DNA of 64,000 bases from Humidesulfovibrio sp. (GCF_030689645.1 NZ_JAUYFU010000024.1:120807-184806), one strand, 5' to 3'. Positions 19,589 through 29,584 are shown, counted from the stretch's first letter. The notes: generated by a model not told the origin, from the letters alone. Numbers and translations: made by a program.

Positions 19589-20557
19589 CTACACCAGTTG
19601 CAGCCCTTCGCCAAGAGCCTGAACCAGGCGCATCTTGGTCGAAAGGATGTCATCGGCTATGGTTCCGCCGGAGGCGTTTCTGTGTCCGCCGCCGCCGAAA
19701 AGGGCTGCCACAGCCTGCACATTGTCCGCGCCGGTGGAGCGCAGGCTGAACTTGTAGGTGCCGTCCGGCAGCTCGCGCAGCAATGCGGCGATGCGTGTGC
19801 CTCGCATGCGGCGCAGGAAATTCACGATCTCCTCGGTGTCAGCCGAGGTTGTGTCGGTGCGCTCCATCATGCCAATGGTCACATAGGCCACGGCCACCTT
19901 GCCGTCAAAGAACATCTCGGTGGTGGCGAAGCTTTCGCCCCAGAGCCGGAAACGGTTCACGGTCCACTGGTTGCGGATTTTGGCGTTGATCTCGCCGGGC
20001 TTCAGCCCCAGCCGTATGAGCCGCGCGCCAAGCTCCATGATCCGGGGATCAGTGTTGTCGAAGGTGAAGAAGCCCGTATCCGTGGCGATGCCCAGATAAA
20101 TGGCCTCGCCAAGATGTCCGGTGAGCGGCACGCCAAGCTCATCCGCCAACTCTGCGATCATGGCGCAAACGGCGGCGTATGAATCGTCCACCCAGTTGAA
20201 CTGGCCGAAATTCGGATTGCCCAGGTGGTGGTCGATGTTGGCCACGGGCCTGCTGCCCAGGATCTTGTGCAGTTCATCGCCCACGCGATTCGCCGCGCCG
20301 CAGTCCAGCACGAAAATCCAATTGCCTTCCGCACCGGAAAGGTTGGTGTGAATTGGGCCAGGCAGGGGGAGCCAGTCATACTGGGACGGTATGCCACTAG
20401 GGTTGTACAGGCAGAATTCCTTGCCCATGGCTGCAAGGATATAGCCCAGAGCAATGCTTGAGCCGATGGCGTCTCCGTCTGGATTGGCGTGTGCCGCCAC
20501 CAGGAAATGGTCGCTTCTGCGGATGAGGTCAGCTATCTGCTGAACCGGGCTTGGCAT
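19589..20557 (-). CDS. nrnA: DHH/DHHA1 phosphoesterase, NrnA-type oligoribonuclease / pAp phosphatase
   Basis: A 322-aa bifunctional enzyme that degrades 2-5-nt RNAs and dephosphorylates 3'-phosphoadenosine 5'-phosphate. The DHH domain shows AHANPDGDAIGSS (23-34) and NIDHH (108-112). The DHHA1 domain ends in GGGGHRNASGG. Removing pAp and nano-RNA completes RNA turnover started by PNPase, in keeping with the shared operon. The start overlaps rbfA by 29 bp. Confidence 0.9.
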   Translation of the reverse strand: MPSPVQQIADLIRRSDHFLVAAHANPDGDAIGSSIALGYILAAMGKEFCLYNPSGIPSQYDWLPLPGPIHTNLSGAEGNWIFVLDCGAANRVGDELHKILGSRPVANIDHHLGNPNFGQFNWVDDSYAAVCAMIAELADELGVPLTGHLGEAIYLGIATDTGFFTFDNTDPRIMELGARLIRLGLKPGEINAKIRNQWTVNRFRLWGESFATTEMFFDGKVAVAYVTIGMMERTDTTSADTEEIVNFLRRMRGTRIAALLRELPDGTYKFSLRSTGADNVQAVAALFGGGGHRNASGGTIADDILSTKMRLVQALGEGLQLV

Positions 20558-20873
20558 AGACCATGTCCTCGAGGAAGTCGTCGTGCGTGAAGCGCAGGTC
20601 TGGCAGGGCGCGCGAGTTCATGCGCCGCGCCAAGCCGGAGCGTAGGAACCCCTTGGCCTTGTTCAGGCCCTCTAGGGCCAGCTTGCGCCGTTCCGGACCG
20701 CCGCCAACGGAAAAAGACACGAGCGCGATGCTCATGTCGGCGTTGAGCTTGCAACCGGTCAGGCTCACCAGCTCAAGACGCGGGTCCTGGACTTCTTCCA
20801 GGAGCAAGGTCGCCAGCTCCTGAAGAAACTGGTCGCCCATGCGCAGGGATCTTCTCGTGCCTGAAGCCTTCAT
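20529..20873 (-). CDS. rbfA: Ribosome-binding factor A
   Basis: A 114-aa KH-fold protein that aids late 30S maturation. Conserved stretches are RRSLRMGDQFLQELATLL, EVQDPRLELVSLTG and LPDLRFTHDDFLE. I prefer ATG 20873 (MKASGTRRS) over the longer frame to 20912. The ATG overlaps the stop of the preceding ylxP gene by one base (TAATG), and its 3' end overlaps nrnA by 29 bp, so tight coupling is likely. Confidence 0.93.
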   Translation of the reverse strand: MKASGTRRSLRMGDQFLQELATLLLEEVQDPRLELVSLTGCKLNADMSIALVSFSVGGGPERRKLALEGLNKAKGFLRSGLARRMNSRALPDLRFTHDDFLEDMVYAKPGSADS

Positions 20874-21172
20874 TAAACCTCTCCGGCGCTGCTGAACACT
20901 TCCGTGTCGCAACGCACCAACTCCGCCGGGGAAATGGCTTCCACCATCGCCAGGGCTTTGGACAACCGGCTTTCAACCTTTGCGGTCTCGCCAGACACCG
21001 TCACCACCGCCAGCACCAATTTCTGGTGCGCGTCCTGGGCATCCACTTCGCTCACCGCCACGTTGAACGTGTTGCGAAGCTTCTGCTTGAGACTTTGGGC
21101 CACCTGCCGTTTCCCTTTGAGCGAGTCATTGCCGTGCAGGCGGAACTCCAAAGTCAACACGCCGATGATCAT
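20873..21172 (-). CDS. ylxP: YlxP family protein (DUF503)
   Basis: A 99-aa protein that starts MIIGVLTLEFRLHGNDSLKG, the usual DUF503 start, and contains VAVSEVDAQDAHQKLVLAVV. The family sits between infB and rbfA in many bacteria. It is a small RNA-binding-like fold with no firmly established role; a part in 30S maturation has been suggested from context. An in-frame extension up to 21211 is possible. Confidence 0.85.
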   Translation of the reverse strand: MIIGVLTLEFRLHGNDSLKGKRQVAQSLKQKLRNTFNVAVSEVDAQDAHQKLVLAVVTVSGETAKVESRLSKALAMVEAISPAELVRCDTEVFSSAGEV

Positions 21173-21229
21173 GTAAGCCTGCTTGGGGGCAATGGCAATG
21201 CCCAAAGGCATTGCCAGGCCCCGTAATTA

Positions 21230-24200
21230 TTAATCGATGGTACGGGCGACTTCCTTGGTCTCAAAGGCCTCGATGACGTCGCCGATCTTGATATCGTTGA
21301 AGTTCTCCAGGCCAACACCGCACTCATAGCCCTTGAGGACTTCCTTGGCGTCGTCCTTGAAGCGCTTGAGGGAGCTGAGCGAACCGGTGTAGATGACCAC
21401 GCCGTCGCGCAGAAGGCGAACCTTGGCCGCGCGGCTGAGCTTGCCGTCCACCACGCCGCAGCCGGCAACCATGCCGACCTTGGGCACGCTGAAGGTGTTG
21501 CGCACCTCGGCCTGACCCAGGTAAACTTCCTGGATGTCCGGGGTGAGCATGCCGCTCATGGCGTCCTTGATCTCGCCCACCAGCTTGTAGATGATGTCGT
21601 AGAAGCGGATCTCCACGTGTTCGCTGTCGGCCATGTCCTTGACCTTGGCGGTGGGGCGCACGTTGAAGCCGATGATGATGGCCTGCGAGGCCGAGGCCAG
21701 CAGGATGTCGCTCTCGGTGAGTCCGCCGGTGGCGCCATGCACCACCTGGATCTTGACCTCGTCGGTGGAGAGCTTGAGCAGCGCCTCGGTGATGGCTTCG
21801 AGGGAGCCCTGAACGTCGGCCTTGAGCACCAGGTTCAGGTTCTTGGCCTCGTTTGCGGGCTTGGACAGCAGGAAGGACTCAAGGGTGACCTTGCTCTTGC
21901 CCACGAGGTCCTTCTCGCGCTGCTTGGAGGCGCGGCTCTCGGCGATCTTGCGGGCGACCTTGTCGTCGGCCACGACCACGAACTCGTCGCCAGCCTCTGG
22001 CACCACGTCAAAGCCCTGGATCTCGACAGGAATGGCTGGGCCAGCCTGCTTGATCTTGCGGCCCTGGTCGTTGAACATGGCGCGAACCTTGCCGTGGACT
22101 GTGCCGCAGACAAAGGCGTCGCCGTTCTTCAGGGTGCCGTCCTGGATGAGCACTGTGCCCAGGGGGCCACGGCCCTTGTCCAGCTTGGCTTCCACGATAT
22201 GGCCGCGGGCGGGTTTGCTCGGATTGGCCTTGAGCTCCAGCACTTCGGCCTGAAGCAGAATCATTTCAAGCAATTCATCAAGTCCAAGGCGCTGCTTGGC
22301 AGACACGTTGGCGAAGATGGTGGTGCCGCCCCATTCTTCAGGCACGAGGTCGAACTCGGCCAGCTCGCGCTTCACGCGGTCTGGGTCGGAGCCTTCCTTG
22401 TCGATCTTGTTCACGGCCACAACGATGGGCACGCCCGCCGCCTTGGCATGGTTCACGGCTTCGCGGGTCTGGTCCATGACGCCATCGTCGGCGGCCACGA
22501 CCAGGACGACGATATCCGTCACCTGAGCGCCGCGGGCGCGCATGGTGGTGAAGGCTTCGTGGCCCGGGGTGTCGAGGAACACGACTTCGCCGCGGTTGGT
22601 GGCAACGTGGTACGCGCCGATGTGCTGCGTGATGCCGCCTGCCTCGCCCGAGGCGATGCTGGTTTTGCGAATGGCATCGAGAAGCGAGGTCTTGCCGTGG
22701 TCGACGTGGCCCATGATGGTGACGACGGGAGGCCGGGCCTTGAGGTCGTCGGGGCTGTCTGCCGGGGCGGCGGCCAGGAATTCCTGCTCGTCAAAGGAGA
22801 CGTTCTCCACCTCATGCCCGAACTCGCTCGCCAGCAGGGTGGCGGTGTCCATGTCCAGGGCCTGGTTGATGGTGGCCATGACGCCCATGCCGAACAGGGC
22901 CTTGATGATGGCCTGGGACTTGACGCCCATCTGGTGCGCCAGGTCGGAGAGGCGGATGTGCTCGTCGATGCGGATCTTGCGCTTGCCGACGGGCTTCACC
23001 TCTTCGCGCTGCTCCATGCCGCCGCGATGCTTCTTGCGGCGGTTGTTGGACTTGAGGCGCATGGGGGCGTCGCCGTCCTCGGAAACTATGGGCGCTGGGG
23101 CAAAGGACGGCTTCTTCTTGGCAGCCGCCGCTCCGGCCTTGCGGCGATCTTCCTCGGTTGTTCCGCTGGGAAACTCCACCACGCGGTGGGTTCTTCTGCG
23201 GCTGCGATCCTCGCCTTCCTTGGGGGGCACTGCGGGAGCAGCACCTGCGCCGGGACGCATGGCGGGGCCTCCAGCCGGGGCTGAAGACGGGCGCTGGGCG
23301 TAACCGCCGCCGCCGGGACGCGGGGCGCCGCCGGGAACGGGCGGACGCTGGGCGTAGCCGCCGCCGCCTCCACCGCCGCCAGCATATCCGCCGCCGCCAG
23401 CGTAGCCGCCGGGGGCAGCGCTGTTCGGACGCGGAGTATAGGGGCGAGCGCCACCCTCATGATGGGTGGCGGAGAATTCTGGACGTCTGGGCTGGCTGGG
23501 GGCCGGAGGCGGCGTGCTGCCGGGCTCGGGGCGCGAGATGACGCGCACCTGGGGAGCTGCCGGCACGATGACCTCGCGCTTTGGCTTGCGCTTTGGCTCT
23601 TCAGCCTTGTCCGCCGCAGGTGCGCCAGCCTGAACTTGAGAAGCTGGGACCGATACGGCTGCAGCTTCCGTAGTGGCAAGCGGCGCATCGGCTTTAGCCT
23701 CAGTCGGTTGGGCGGCTGCGTCGGTGACAGGCGCCGTCTCGACAATGGGCGCAGCTTCAGACACGGTCACGGGGTCGCTGATGATCCGGACCTGGGGCTG
23801 TGCGGCTGGGGCCACCTTGGAATCTGCCCCGGGGGCCTCGGGCTTGGCCTCGACAGCTTCGACCTCGACAGCCTTGGTCTCAACAACCTTGGCTTCGGGC
23901 TTGGCTTCGGGTTCGGCGGGAGCCACGGCAGCGGTATCCTGCCTGTGAATGATGCGCGCTGGGCGGTCTGCCACGGGCTCGGCGGGACGGCTCACGACCT
24001 TGGCGGTGTCGCGCTGCTCGGCCTCGGGTGCCTTGGTTTTGCGTTCCACTGCAGAGGTCTCGCTGGCAGCGGCAGAAGCCTGGGCAACTGGCTCCTGAGC
24101 ATGCTCAGTGGCCGACGCTGGTTCCAGGGCAACGGGAGACTCGGTCTCGGTCTTAATGAGCTCCTCGTGGTGCTCTTCAGAGCCGGGCTTGGCCTTGCGG

Positions 24201-24421
24201 CTGCGCACAATGACGCCAGGCTGCACCTCGCGGCGCACGACCTCCGTCTGTGCGGAAGGCGTTCCGCGCAGCGACTGCCTGAGTCGGTCGGCCTCGTCAT
24301 CCTCGAGCGTGCTCGAAAAGCTTCTGACCTGGATATCCATATCCCGCAGATGCTGCAGGATCTCCTTGTGACCGATGCCAAGTTCGGTCGCCAGGTCCTT
24401 CACCTTGAGCTTTGTCACCAT
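21230..24421 (-). CDS. infB: Translation initiation factor IF-2
   Basis: A 1063-aa GTPase that places initiator tRNA on the 30S subunit. An IF2_N domain is at 1-50 ([19 protein letters not shown]) and a second at about 480-535. The G domain starts near 568 with GHVDHGKTS, followed by DTPGHEAF and NKID, and domains II-IV complete the C-terminus. The linker at about 60-470 is very long: first Ala/Glu/Val-rich, then at about 330-390 a Gly/Tyr-rich low-complexity stretch with repeats of GGYAGG and GGGYAQRP. The length is above the ~890 residues of E. coli IF2 because of this linker. ylxP and rbfA follow it. Confidence 0.97.
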   Translation of the reverse strand: MVTKLKVKDLATELGIGHKEILQHLRDMDIQVRSFSSTLEDDEADRLRQSLRGTPSAQTEVVRREVQPGVIVRSRKAKPGSEEHHEELIKTETESPVALEPASATEHAQEPVAQASAAASETSAVERKTKAPEAEQRDTAKVVSRPAEPVADRPARIIHRQDTAAVAPAEPEAKPEAKVVETKAVEVEAVEAKPEAPGADSKVAPAAQPQVRIISDPVTVSEAAPIVETAPVTDAAAQPTEAKADAPLATTEAAAVSVPASQVQAGAPAADKAEEPKRKPKREVIVPAAPQVRVISRPEPGSTPPPAPSQPRRPEFSATHHEGGARPYTPRPNSAAPGGYAGGGGYAGGGGGGGGYAQRPPVPGGAPRPGGGGYAQRPSSAPAGGPAMRPGAGAAPAVPPKEGEDRSRRRTHRVVEFPSGTTEEDRRKAGAAAAKKKPSFAPAPIVSEDGDAPMRLKSNNRRKKHRGGMEQREEVKPVGKRKIRIDEHIRLSDLAHQMGVKSQAIIKALFGMGVMATINQALDMDTATLLASEFGHEVENVSFDEQEFLAAAPADSPDDLKARPPVVTIMGHVDHGKTSLLDAIRKTSIASGEAGGITQHIGAYHVATNRGEVVFLDTPGHEAFTTMRARGAQVTDIVVLVVAADDGVMDQTREAVNHAKAAGVPIVVAVNKIDKEGSDPDRVKRELAEFDLVPEEWGGTTIFANVSAKQRLGLDELLEMILLQAEVLELKANPSKPARGHIVEAKLDKGRGPLGTVLIQDGTLKNGDAFVCGTVHGKVRAMFNDQGRKIKQAGPAIPVEIQGFDVVPEAGDEFVVVADDKVARKIAESRASKQREKDLVGKSKVTLESFLLSKPANEAKNLNLVLKADVQGSLEAITEALLKLSTDEVKIQVVHGATGGLTESDILLASASQAIIIGFNVRPTAKVKDMADSEHVEIRFYDIIYKLVGEIKDAMSGMLTPDIQEVYLGQAEVRNTFSVPKVGMVAGCGVVDGKLSRAAKVRLLRDGVVIYTGSLSSLKRFKDDAKEVLKGYECGVGLENFNDIKIGDVIEAFETKEVARTID

Positions 24422-24436
24422 TCACGTATCCCCTTG

Positions 24437-24670
24437 TTAGCGCTTCTTCCGCCGGTCCCGGTAGCGGAGAAATCTCTCGCGGCATTCGGCCTGGCCGCAC
24501 ACGTAAAGCCCTCTGCCGGGCATTATGCCTTTGGGGTCGGGCACAAACCCTTCCCCTCTCTCGCTTTCGCCCCGGACATGCCGGAGCATCTCGGCCTTTG
24601 CCAGCCGCCGTCTGCAGATGCAGCACATGCGGACAGGCCCCGCGCCTTGTGGCTGGCCGTTATCGGTCAT
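24437..24670 (-). CDS. ylxR: YlxR family RNA-binding/nucleoid-associated protein (DUF448)
   Basis: A 77-aa basic protein typical of the YlxR family between nusA and infB. It contains RMCCICRRRLAKAEMLR and GRGLYVCGQAECRERFL. YlxR has been proposed as an RNA-binding or transcription-modulating factor; its exact role is open. Four cysteines (CCIC and a later C...C) could bind a metal, which I infer only from their spacing. It starts 8 bp after nusA ends. Confidence 0.88.
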   Translation of the reverse strand: MTDNGQPQGAGPVRMCCICRRRLAKAEMLRHVRGESERGEGFVPDPKGIMPGRGLYVCGQAECRERFLRYRDRRKKR

Positions 24671-24678
24671 GGCCGCAG

Positions 24679-25944
24679 TTACTCGGCCGTCTCCGCATCG
24701 TCGGCGGGCGTGGGGGCCAAGCCAAGGATGTTGATGGCGGCGCGCATGTCGCGGATTTTTTCCGGTGTCATGCCTTCCACCTTGAGCAACTGCTCTTCGG
24801 TGGCGTTCACCAGCTGGACAGTAGTGTCTAGTCCGGCGGAAATAAAGGCGTCCATGCCCACCTCGGCCACGCTGGCCAGCTGGTCCATGCCCTTCTTGTC
24901 GGCATTCAGCTCTCCGTAGCGGCTCTCGGTGAAGATGTCGATCTTCCAGCCGAGGAGCTGCGCGGCCAGCTTGACGTTCTGTCCCTTGCGGCCAATGGCC
25001 AGGGTGAGCTGGTCGTCGGGCACAACGACTTCAAGAGTCTTCTCGTCGTCATCCACCATAATGCGGCTGATGACGGCGGGGGACAGGGCGTTCTGGGCAT
25101 AGACGGCGATGTCCGGGCTCCAGACCACGATGTCGATGCGTTCGCCCTTGAGCTCCTGCACGATGTTCTGGATGCGAGAGCCGCGGATGCCCACGCAGGC
25201 GCCGACCGGATCCACGTCGCGGTCGCGGGAGGTGACGGCCACCTTGGCGCGCAGGCCGGAATCGCGGGCGACGCCCATGATTTTGACCGTGCCGTCGTAA
25301 ACCTCGGGCACTTCGCGGGCGAAAAGGGCGCCCATGTAATCCGGGTGGGAGCGGGAGACCACGATCTGCGGTCCGCGGGACTCCTTCTGGACTTCGATGA
25401 TGTATGCCTGGATGCGGTCGCCGCGCTTGTAGCGCTCGCGGGCGATCTGCTCCTCTTTGGGGAGCAGGGCCTCGGTGCGGCCCAGGTTGATGATCCAGCC
25501 GGTGCGATCACGGCGCTGAACGATGCCGGAGACGATCTCGCCCTTGCGCTCGCGGTATTCCTCGTAGATGATCTCCTGCTCCGCATCACGCATGCGCTGG
25601 ATTATGACCTGCTTGGCGCTCTGCGCGGCGATGCGGCCAAGATCCTCGATCCTGACCTTGAAGCCCATCTCGTCGTTGAGTGAGATGTTGGGGTCGTGCT
25701 CGCGCGCTTCTTCAAGGGTGATCTCGCTGACGGGGTCGTTGATCTCGCTGACCACGACCTTGAACTGATAGACCTGGATTTCGCCCAGTTCCTCGTTGAA
25801 ATTCACTTCGATGTCCATCTGCTCGCCGTATTTGCGCGCAACGGAAGACCTGACAGCCTCTTCCAAGGTGTCGATGAGCAGGTCACGGTCAATGCCGCGA
25901 TCTTTGCTGATCTGGTCAATAGCCTTCTTCAATTCCGAACTCAT
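24679..25944 (-). CDS. nusA: Transcription termination/antitermination factor NusA
   Basis: A 421-aa RNA-polymerase-associated factor. It has the N-terminal domain ([19 protein letters not shown]), an S1 domain around residues 135-200 ([19 protein letters not shown]), two KH domains ([19 protein letters not shown] and [19 protein letters not shown]) and a C-terminal helix-hairpin-helix-like segment. ATG 25944 has GGAGGG at good spacing. It is the second gene of the operon after rimP. Confidence 0.96.
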   Translation of the reverse strand: MSSELKKAIDQISKDRGIDRDLLIDTLEEAVRSSVARKYGEQMDIEVNFNEELGEIQVYQFKVVVSEINDPVSEITLEEAREHDPNISLNDEMGFKVRIEDLGRIAAQSAKQVIIQRMRDAEQEIIYEEYRERKGEIVSGIVQRRDRTGWIINLGRTEALLPKEEQIARERYKRGDRIQAYIIEVQKESRGPQIVVSRSHPDYMGALFAREVPEVYDGTVKIMGVARDSGLRAKVAVTSRDRDVDPVGACVGIRGSRIQNIVQELKGERIDIVVWSPDIAVYAQNALSPAVISRIMVDDDEKTLEVVVPDDQLTLAIGRKGQNVKLAAQLLGWKIDIFTESRYGELNADKKGMDQLASVAEVGMDAFISAGLDTTVQLVNATEEQLLKVEGMTPEKIRDMRAAINILGLAPTPADDAETAE

Positions 25945-26093
25945 GGCGCTCCCTCCGGTGCCGCCGGTGCCGTGTTCACGGCGCTCCCGGCGCGAGATTC
26001 TGCGTCCTTGCAACCAATAGGGGCCGACTGGTGCGGCCTGCCTTACGGGGCCGACAAGCGGCCCGTCCAAAAAACAGTTCAGTCCGGCGGGGC

Positions 26094-26579
26094 TTAAGAG
26101 CCCTTGATGCCGGTGTCGGGAAATTCATGCACCAAGTGGGCGCTCTTCAGGCGGTCAAAGGCCACGCGGGTGACCTGGCCAGCCTCGTCGATGAGGATGT
26201 CGTCGCCCTCCACCGCAGCAAGCTTGCCCCGCAGGTGTCTGCGGTTATCCTGAGGTTCGTGAAGCCGCGCGTCCACCACGCGGTCCAGGTATGCGGCCAT
26301 CTGCGCGGCGGAGAAAAAGCGCCGCTCCAGGCCGGGAGAGGAGACCTCAAGCACATAGGCTCCAGGCAGCAGGTCCTCGGCGTCGAACACCGCGCCCAGG
26401 CTGCGGCTGGCTTTGGCGCAGGCGGCGATGCTGACGCCGTCTTCAGCATCAATATAGATGCGCACCACCATGCGGCTGCCAGCCGAGGCGAATTCCACGC
26501 CCCAGAGCTGGACGCCCAAAGGTTCCAAGGCCGGGGTTATATGCCCGGCAAGCCGTTCGATCAGGGGTGAGCGTGTCAT
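26094..26579 (-). CDS. rimP: Ribosome maturation factor RimP
   Basis: A 161-aa protein needed for 30S maturation. It contains GVQLWGVEFASAGSRMVVRI, a Gly-Ala-Tyr-Val-Leu-Glu-Val-Ser-Ser-Pro-Gly segment near the middle and VTRVAFDRLKSAHLV near the end, all typical of RimP. It is the first gene of the rimP-nusA-infB operon. ATG 26579 is chosen by family length; its ribosome binding site is weak, and a longer frame to 26723 runs into the tRNA gene and is rejected. Confidence 0.92.
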   Translation of the reverse strand: MTRSPLIERLAGHITPALEPLGVQLWGVEFASAGSRMVVRIYIDAEDGVSIAACAKASRSLGAVFDAEDLLPGAYVLEVSSPGLERRFFSAAQMAAYLDRVVDARLHEPQDNRRHLRGKLAAVEGDDILIDEAGQVTRVAFDRLKSAHLVHEFPDTGIKGS

Positions 26580-26615
26580 TATTAAACCGTCTTTGCTTGC
26601 GGTTCCAGTACAAAT

Positions 26616-26643
26616 AAAAAAAAAGTGGACCAAAAGGCCCACC
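26616..26643 (-). terminator. Intrinsic terminator of tRNA-Gly
   Basis: On the minus strand a 7-bp stem (one G-T pair) with a TTTT loop is followed by nine T residues (complement of the A-run 26616-26624). It lies between tRNA-Gly and rimP in their shared direction. The tRNA is therefore probably an independent unit, and the rimP promoter must lie in or after this hairpin. Confidence 0.75.
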
Positions 26644-26690
26644 ATATCTCGGGAACCGGCGAGGTACAGGCGGTCGTATCCTTGAGGCCT

Positions 26691-26765
26691 TGGAGCGGGT
26701 GACGAGGATCGAACTCGCAACACCGAGCTTGGGAAGCTCGTACTCTACCATTGAGCTACACCCGC
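26691..26765 (-). tRNA. tRNA-Gly (anticodon CCC)
   Basis: A 75-nt cloverleaf including an encoded CCA end. The acceptor stem pairs GCGGGTG with CACCCGC, the D-arm reads AGCTCAATGGTAGAGT, the anticodon stem CGAGC/GCTCG encloses the loop TTCCCAA (anticodon CCC, read after the invariant T33), and the T-arm is GCGAG-TTCGATC-CTCGT. It decodes GGG glycine codons. Confidence 0.95.
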
Positions 26766-26913
26766 CCGCACGGCCTATCTAGTCGGGCCTATCTATGTTG
26801 TCAACGAAAATCCCGGTTTTGGCTAGCAGTTTGTTTGGTGGCCGTTAACGGTCAGTTGAACTTGGTTCCGCGCCTCCCGGCGGGGCTGAAGCCGGGTGAT
26901 TGCGAGTGCTGGC

Positions 26914-26929
26914 TGGCGCAGTCCTTGCA
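26914..26929 (+). promoter_or_regulatory. Sigma-54 (RpoN) promoter of the flagellar flgF operon
   Basis: The sequence TGGCGC-AGTCC-TTGCA matches the sigma-54 consensus TGGCAC-N5-TTGCA with one mismatch. The invariant GG and GC are separated by exactly 10 bp. The expected start point near 26941 lies just before the flgF ribosome binding site (AGGAGGG at 26946-26952). Sigma-54 control of rod and hook genes is common in polar flagellar systems, so an enhancer-binding activator of the FleQ/FlrC type would be expected elsewhere in the genome. Confidence 0.8.
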
Positions 26930-26956
26930 ACGGTGTTCGCAGACCAGGAGGGTCCC

Positions 26957-27739
26957 ATGCGCGAAAGTATGTACAGCGCGCTCTTCGGAGCCATGTCGAA
27001 CGAGGTTCGCCTCAACTCTATCTCCAACAATTTGGCGAATGTAAATACTACCGGCTTCAAGAAAGAGGCGTACGCCTTCCATGACACCTTTCAGCGTTTC
27101 GCCCACGATTATTTGACGGATGACAGGACGAGCCTCCGGGGGCAGGAGATTTGGCCGCGCGCGTATGTGCAAGCACGACCAAGGCTTTCTGGTCAGTATT
27201 TCGACCAGAGCCAAGGCAGCACGCAGGTGACTGGCAACCCGCTTGATGTGGCTCTGGTGGGAAAAGGCTACCTCAAGGTCCGCACCCCGGAAGGGGACAG
27301 GATGACGCGAAGCGGCAGTTTTCAGCTGGCGAGCGACGGGCGCCTCATCACTGAACAGGGGTTTGAGGTTCTGGGGGATGGCGGAACGGCCATTACGCTT
27401 CCGCGCGACAACAAGATAACCATTGACGCCAAAGGCCGCATCACTGCGGATGGCGTTCAGATAAGTATACTTGATATGGTTGATGTTTCTGATCCCAAGG
27501 CTCTGGAGCCGCAGGGCAAGAACTTGTTCAGCATCAAAAAAGGCAGCAGGGCCACGGAGATTCCCCCAGAGGATCTTTCCGTGCAGCAGGGCTACTTGGA
27601 AAAGTCAAATGTAGAGATCGTGACCGAGATGGTGAACATGATGGAGGCCCAGCGGGCCTTTGAAATAAACCAGAAGATCATGACCACAACGGACAGCATG
27701 GAGTCCCTCGTCATCAACAAGGTCGGCCAGATCAGCTAG
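26957..27739 (+). CDS. flgF: Flagellar proximal rod-type protein FlgF
   Basis: A 260-aa axial protein. The N-terminal rod signature includes LNSISNNLANVNTTGFKK, and the C-terminal one includes LSVQQGYLEKSNVEIVTEM and NMMEAQRAFEINQKI. It assembles into the proximal rod crossing the periplasm. It is the first gene of a colinear flgF-flgG-flgA-flgH-flgI-flgJ run. The start is ATG 26957 with AGGAGGG upstream; the longer frame from 26900 would start before the predicted sigma-54 promoter and is rejected. Confidence 0.92.
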   Translation: MRESMYSALFGAMSNEVRLNSISNNLANVNTTGFKKEAYAFHDTFQRFAHDYLTDDRTSLRGQEIWPRAYVQARPRLSGQYFDQSQGSTQVTGNPLDVALVGKGYLKVRTPEGDRMTRSGSFQLASDGRLITEQGFEVLGDGGTAITLPRDNKITIDAKGRITADGVQISILDMVDVSDPKALEPQGKNLFSIKKGSRATEIPPEDLSVQQGYLEKSNVEIVTEMVNMMEAQRAFEINQKIMTTTDSMESLVINKVGQIS

Positions 27740-27767
27740 GCCGTAAGCACTTAGGAGGATCCGCCAC

Positions 27768-28550
27768 ATGATGCGCTCTCTTTGGACCGCCGCAACCGGC
27801 ATGGTCGCCCAGCAGACGAACATCGACGTCATTTCGAACAACTTGGCCAACGTGAACACCACGTCCTTCAAGAAAAGCCGCGCCGAGTTCGAGGATCTGA
27901 TGTACCAGACCCTCACAGTGGCAGGCACCTTGAACGAGGGCGGCAACCGTTTGCCCACGGGCTTCCAGGTCGGCATGGGCGTGCGCCCGGTGACCGTGCA
28001 CAAGTTCTTTTCCCAGGGCAGTTTTCAGAACACCGGCAACACGCTGGACGTGGCCATCGAAGGCCAGGGCTTCTTCAAGCTCAACCAGGACGGCAACGAC
28101 GTTTACACCCGTGCAGGCAATTTCAAGCCCGACAACAACGGGCGCCTGGTGAACTCCAATGGCTACCCCCTGCAGCCGGAGTTCACCATTCCTAATACCG
28201 CCACCACCGTCACCATAACGGAAAAGGGGCGCATCTCGGCTCTGGACGCCAACGGGCAGGAGCTCGCCGGAGCGGATATTCCGATCTATAACTTCGTGAA
28301 CCCCGCTGGCCTGAAGGCCATGGGCCGCAATCTTTACGTCGAAACAGACGGCAGCGGCGCCGCCACCCAGGGCACCCCCGGCGACACCAACTTCGGCACC
28401 TTGGCCCAGGGCTACCTGGAGACTTCAAACGTCGAGATGGTAGACGAAATGGTTGGTCTCATCATCGGCCAGCGCGCCTACGAGGTGAACTCCAAGGCCA
28501 TGACCACCAGCGACACCATCCTGCAGACCGCCATCAACGTGAAGCGCTAG
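27768..28550 (+). CDS. flgG: Flagellar distal rod protein FlgG
   Basis: A 260-aa distal rod subunit, the normal FlgG length. It starts MMRSLWTAATGMVAQQTNID, a classical FlgG start, continues with VISNNLANVNTTSFKKSRAEF, and ends with QGYLETSNVEMVDEMV and INVKR. It is paralogous to the upstream FlgF. A GGAGG ribosome binding site precedes the ATG. Confidence 0.96.
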   Translation: MMRSLWTAATGMVAQQTNIDVISNNLANVNTTSFKKSRAEFEDLMYQTLTVAGTLNEGGNRLPTGFQVGMGVRPVTVHKFFSQGSFQNTGNTLDVAIEGQGFFKLNQDGNDVYTRAGNFKPDNNGRLVNSNGYPLQPEFTIPNTATTVTITEKGRISALDANGQELAGADIPIYNFVNPAGLKAMGRNLYVETDGSGAATQGTPGDTNFGTLAQGYLETSNVEMVDEMVGLIIGQRAYEVNSKAMTTSDTILQTAINVKR

Positions 28551-28573
28551 GCTTGACCGGAGGAGACGCGGAG

Positions 28574-29584
28574 ATGAAGCGCATTCGAACCGCCGCAAAG
28601 CTTGAACGGGCCATGCGATGCCTTTTGGCCTCGGCCCTGGCGGCGCTTTGTCTGCTTGTTCTGGCCGCTCCGGCGTATGCCGTGGAGATGCGCCAGGGCT
28701 GGTGGCTTCAAATCAAAGGCGCGGCCTGCGTTCAGGGGCCGAAGGTGCTCCTGGGCGACATCGCCTTGCCGCAGGGCGACATGCCTGCCAGCCTTTGGAA
28801 AGAAATGTCCGTGCGGCCTTTGTGGAACGCGCCAGATCGTGCGGGCCATCAGACTGCCCTCTCGCGTGAGCGGCTTCAGTCGCTGCTGCGCTTCCACGCG
28901 GAGGACCTGCTCGGGGCCTGCGCATTTCCGGCCCAGATCATCGTGCAGCGCGGCGGGTCTGTCGTCGACGGCCCGGAGATAGAAAAGCGCGTCGTCGGAT
29001 TTTTGACAAAGCATGGCCCAGCCTTCGGCGGCGAGTTGGAAATCAAGGATATGCATGCCCCGGACGCCATTTTTCTGGGCAGCGAACGCGACCGGTTGGA
29101 GATTCAGGCCTCCAGCCCCATACGGGCTGGCCGCATCAACATGCTGCTTGAGGTCAAGAGCAGCGACGGCAAGGTGCAGCGGCGCTATGCCGCATCCGCC
29201 TTTGCCAACGTGTGGAAGACCGTGCCCTGCGCAACGCGCCCCATGAACCGCCTGGAGCAGGTGAACCTGGTCAACGTGCAGTTCAAGCGCAAGAACCTGG
29301 CATACAACGAGAACGCCTGGGACGGCACCGGCGGGCCTTGGCGCATGGTCAGAAGCGTTGGCGTGGATCAGGTCATCCGCATGACTGACCTTGAGCCAGT
29401 CCCGGTCATCGCCAAGGGCGACAAGATCAACCTCGTCTTTGAGGGCGAGAACCTGCGCTTGAACGTGAAGGTCGAGGCTCTGGCCGATGGCGGCATAGGC
29501 CAGTCCATCCAGGTCCGCAATTTGCAAAGCAACAGAAAGATACTGGCCACAGTCCAGGACGCCGCCACTGTTGTGGTGCGTTAA
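28574..29584 (+). CDS. flgA: Flagellar P-ring assembly chaperone FlgA
   Basis: A 336-aa exported protein with an N-terminal signal peptide (hydrophobic run LLASALAALCLLVLAAPAYA, cleavage likely after AYA). The C-terminal SAF domain carries GVDQVIRMTDLEPVPVIAKGD and INLVFEGENLRLNVKVEALADG-type sequence ending in IQVRNLQSNR. FlgA helps FlgI form the P-ring in the periplasm. The N-terminal half is longer than in E. coli FlgA (219 aa). ATG 28574 is used; GGAGGA lies upstream. Confidence 0.88.
   Translation: MKRIRTAAKLERAMRCLLASALAALCLLVLAAPAYAVEMRQGWWLQIKGAACVQGPKVLLGDIALPQGDMPASLWKEMSVRPLWNAPDRAGHQTALSRERLQSLLRFHAEDLLGACAFPAQIIVQRGGSVVDGPEIEKRVVGFLTKHGPAFGGELEIKDMHAPDAIFLGSERDRLEIQASSPIRAGRINMLLEVKSSDGKVQRRYAASAFANVWKTVPCATRPMNRLEQVNLVNVQFKRKNLAYNENAWDGTGGPWRMVRSVGVDQVIRMTDLEPVPVIAKGDKINLVFEGENLRLNVKVEALADGGIGQSIQVRNLQSNRKILATVQDAATVVVR

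Noticed and set aside
21617..23284. Long plus-strand open frame (555 codons) antisense to infB, and a similar 412-codon frame antisense to pnp at 16828-18066
   Set aside because: Composition is His/Gly/Val/Leu-rich with no family resemblance; both mirror the codon bias of the real genes on the minus strand.
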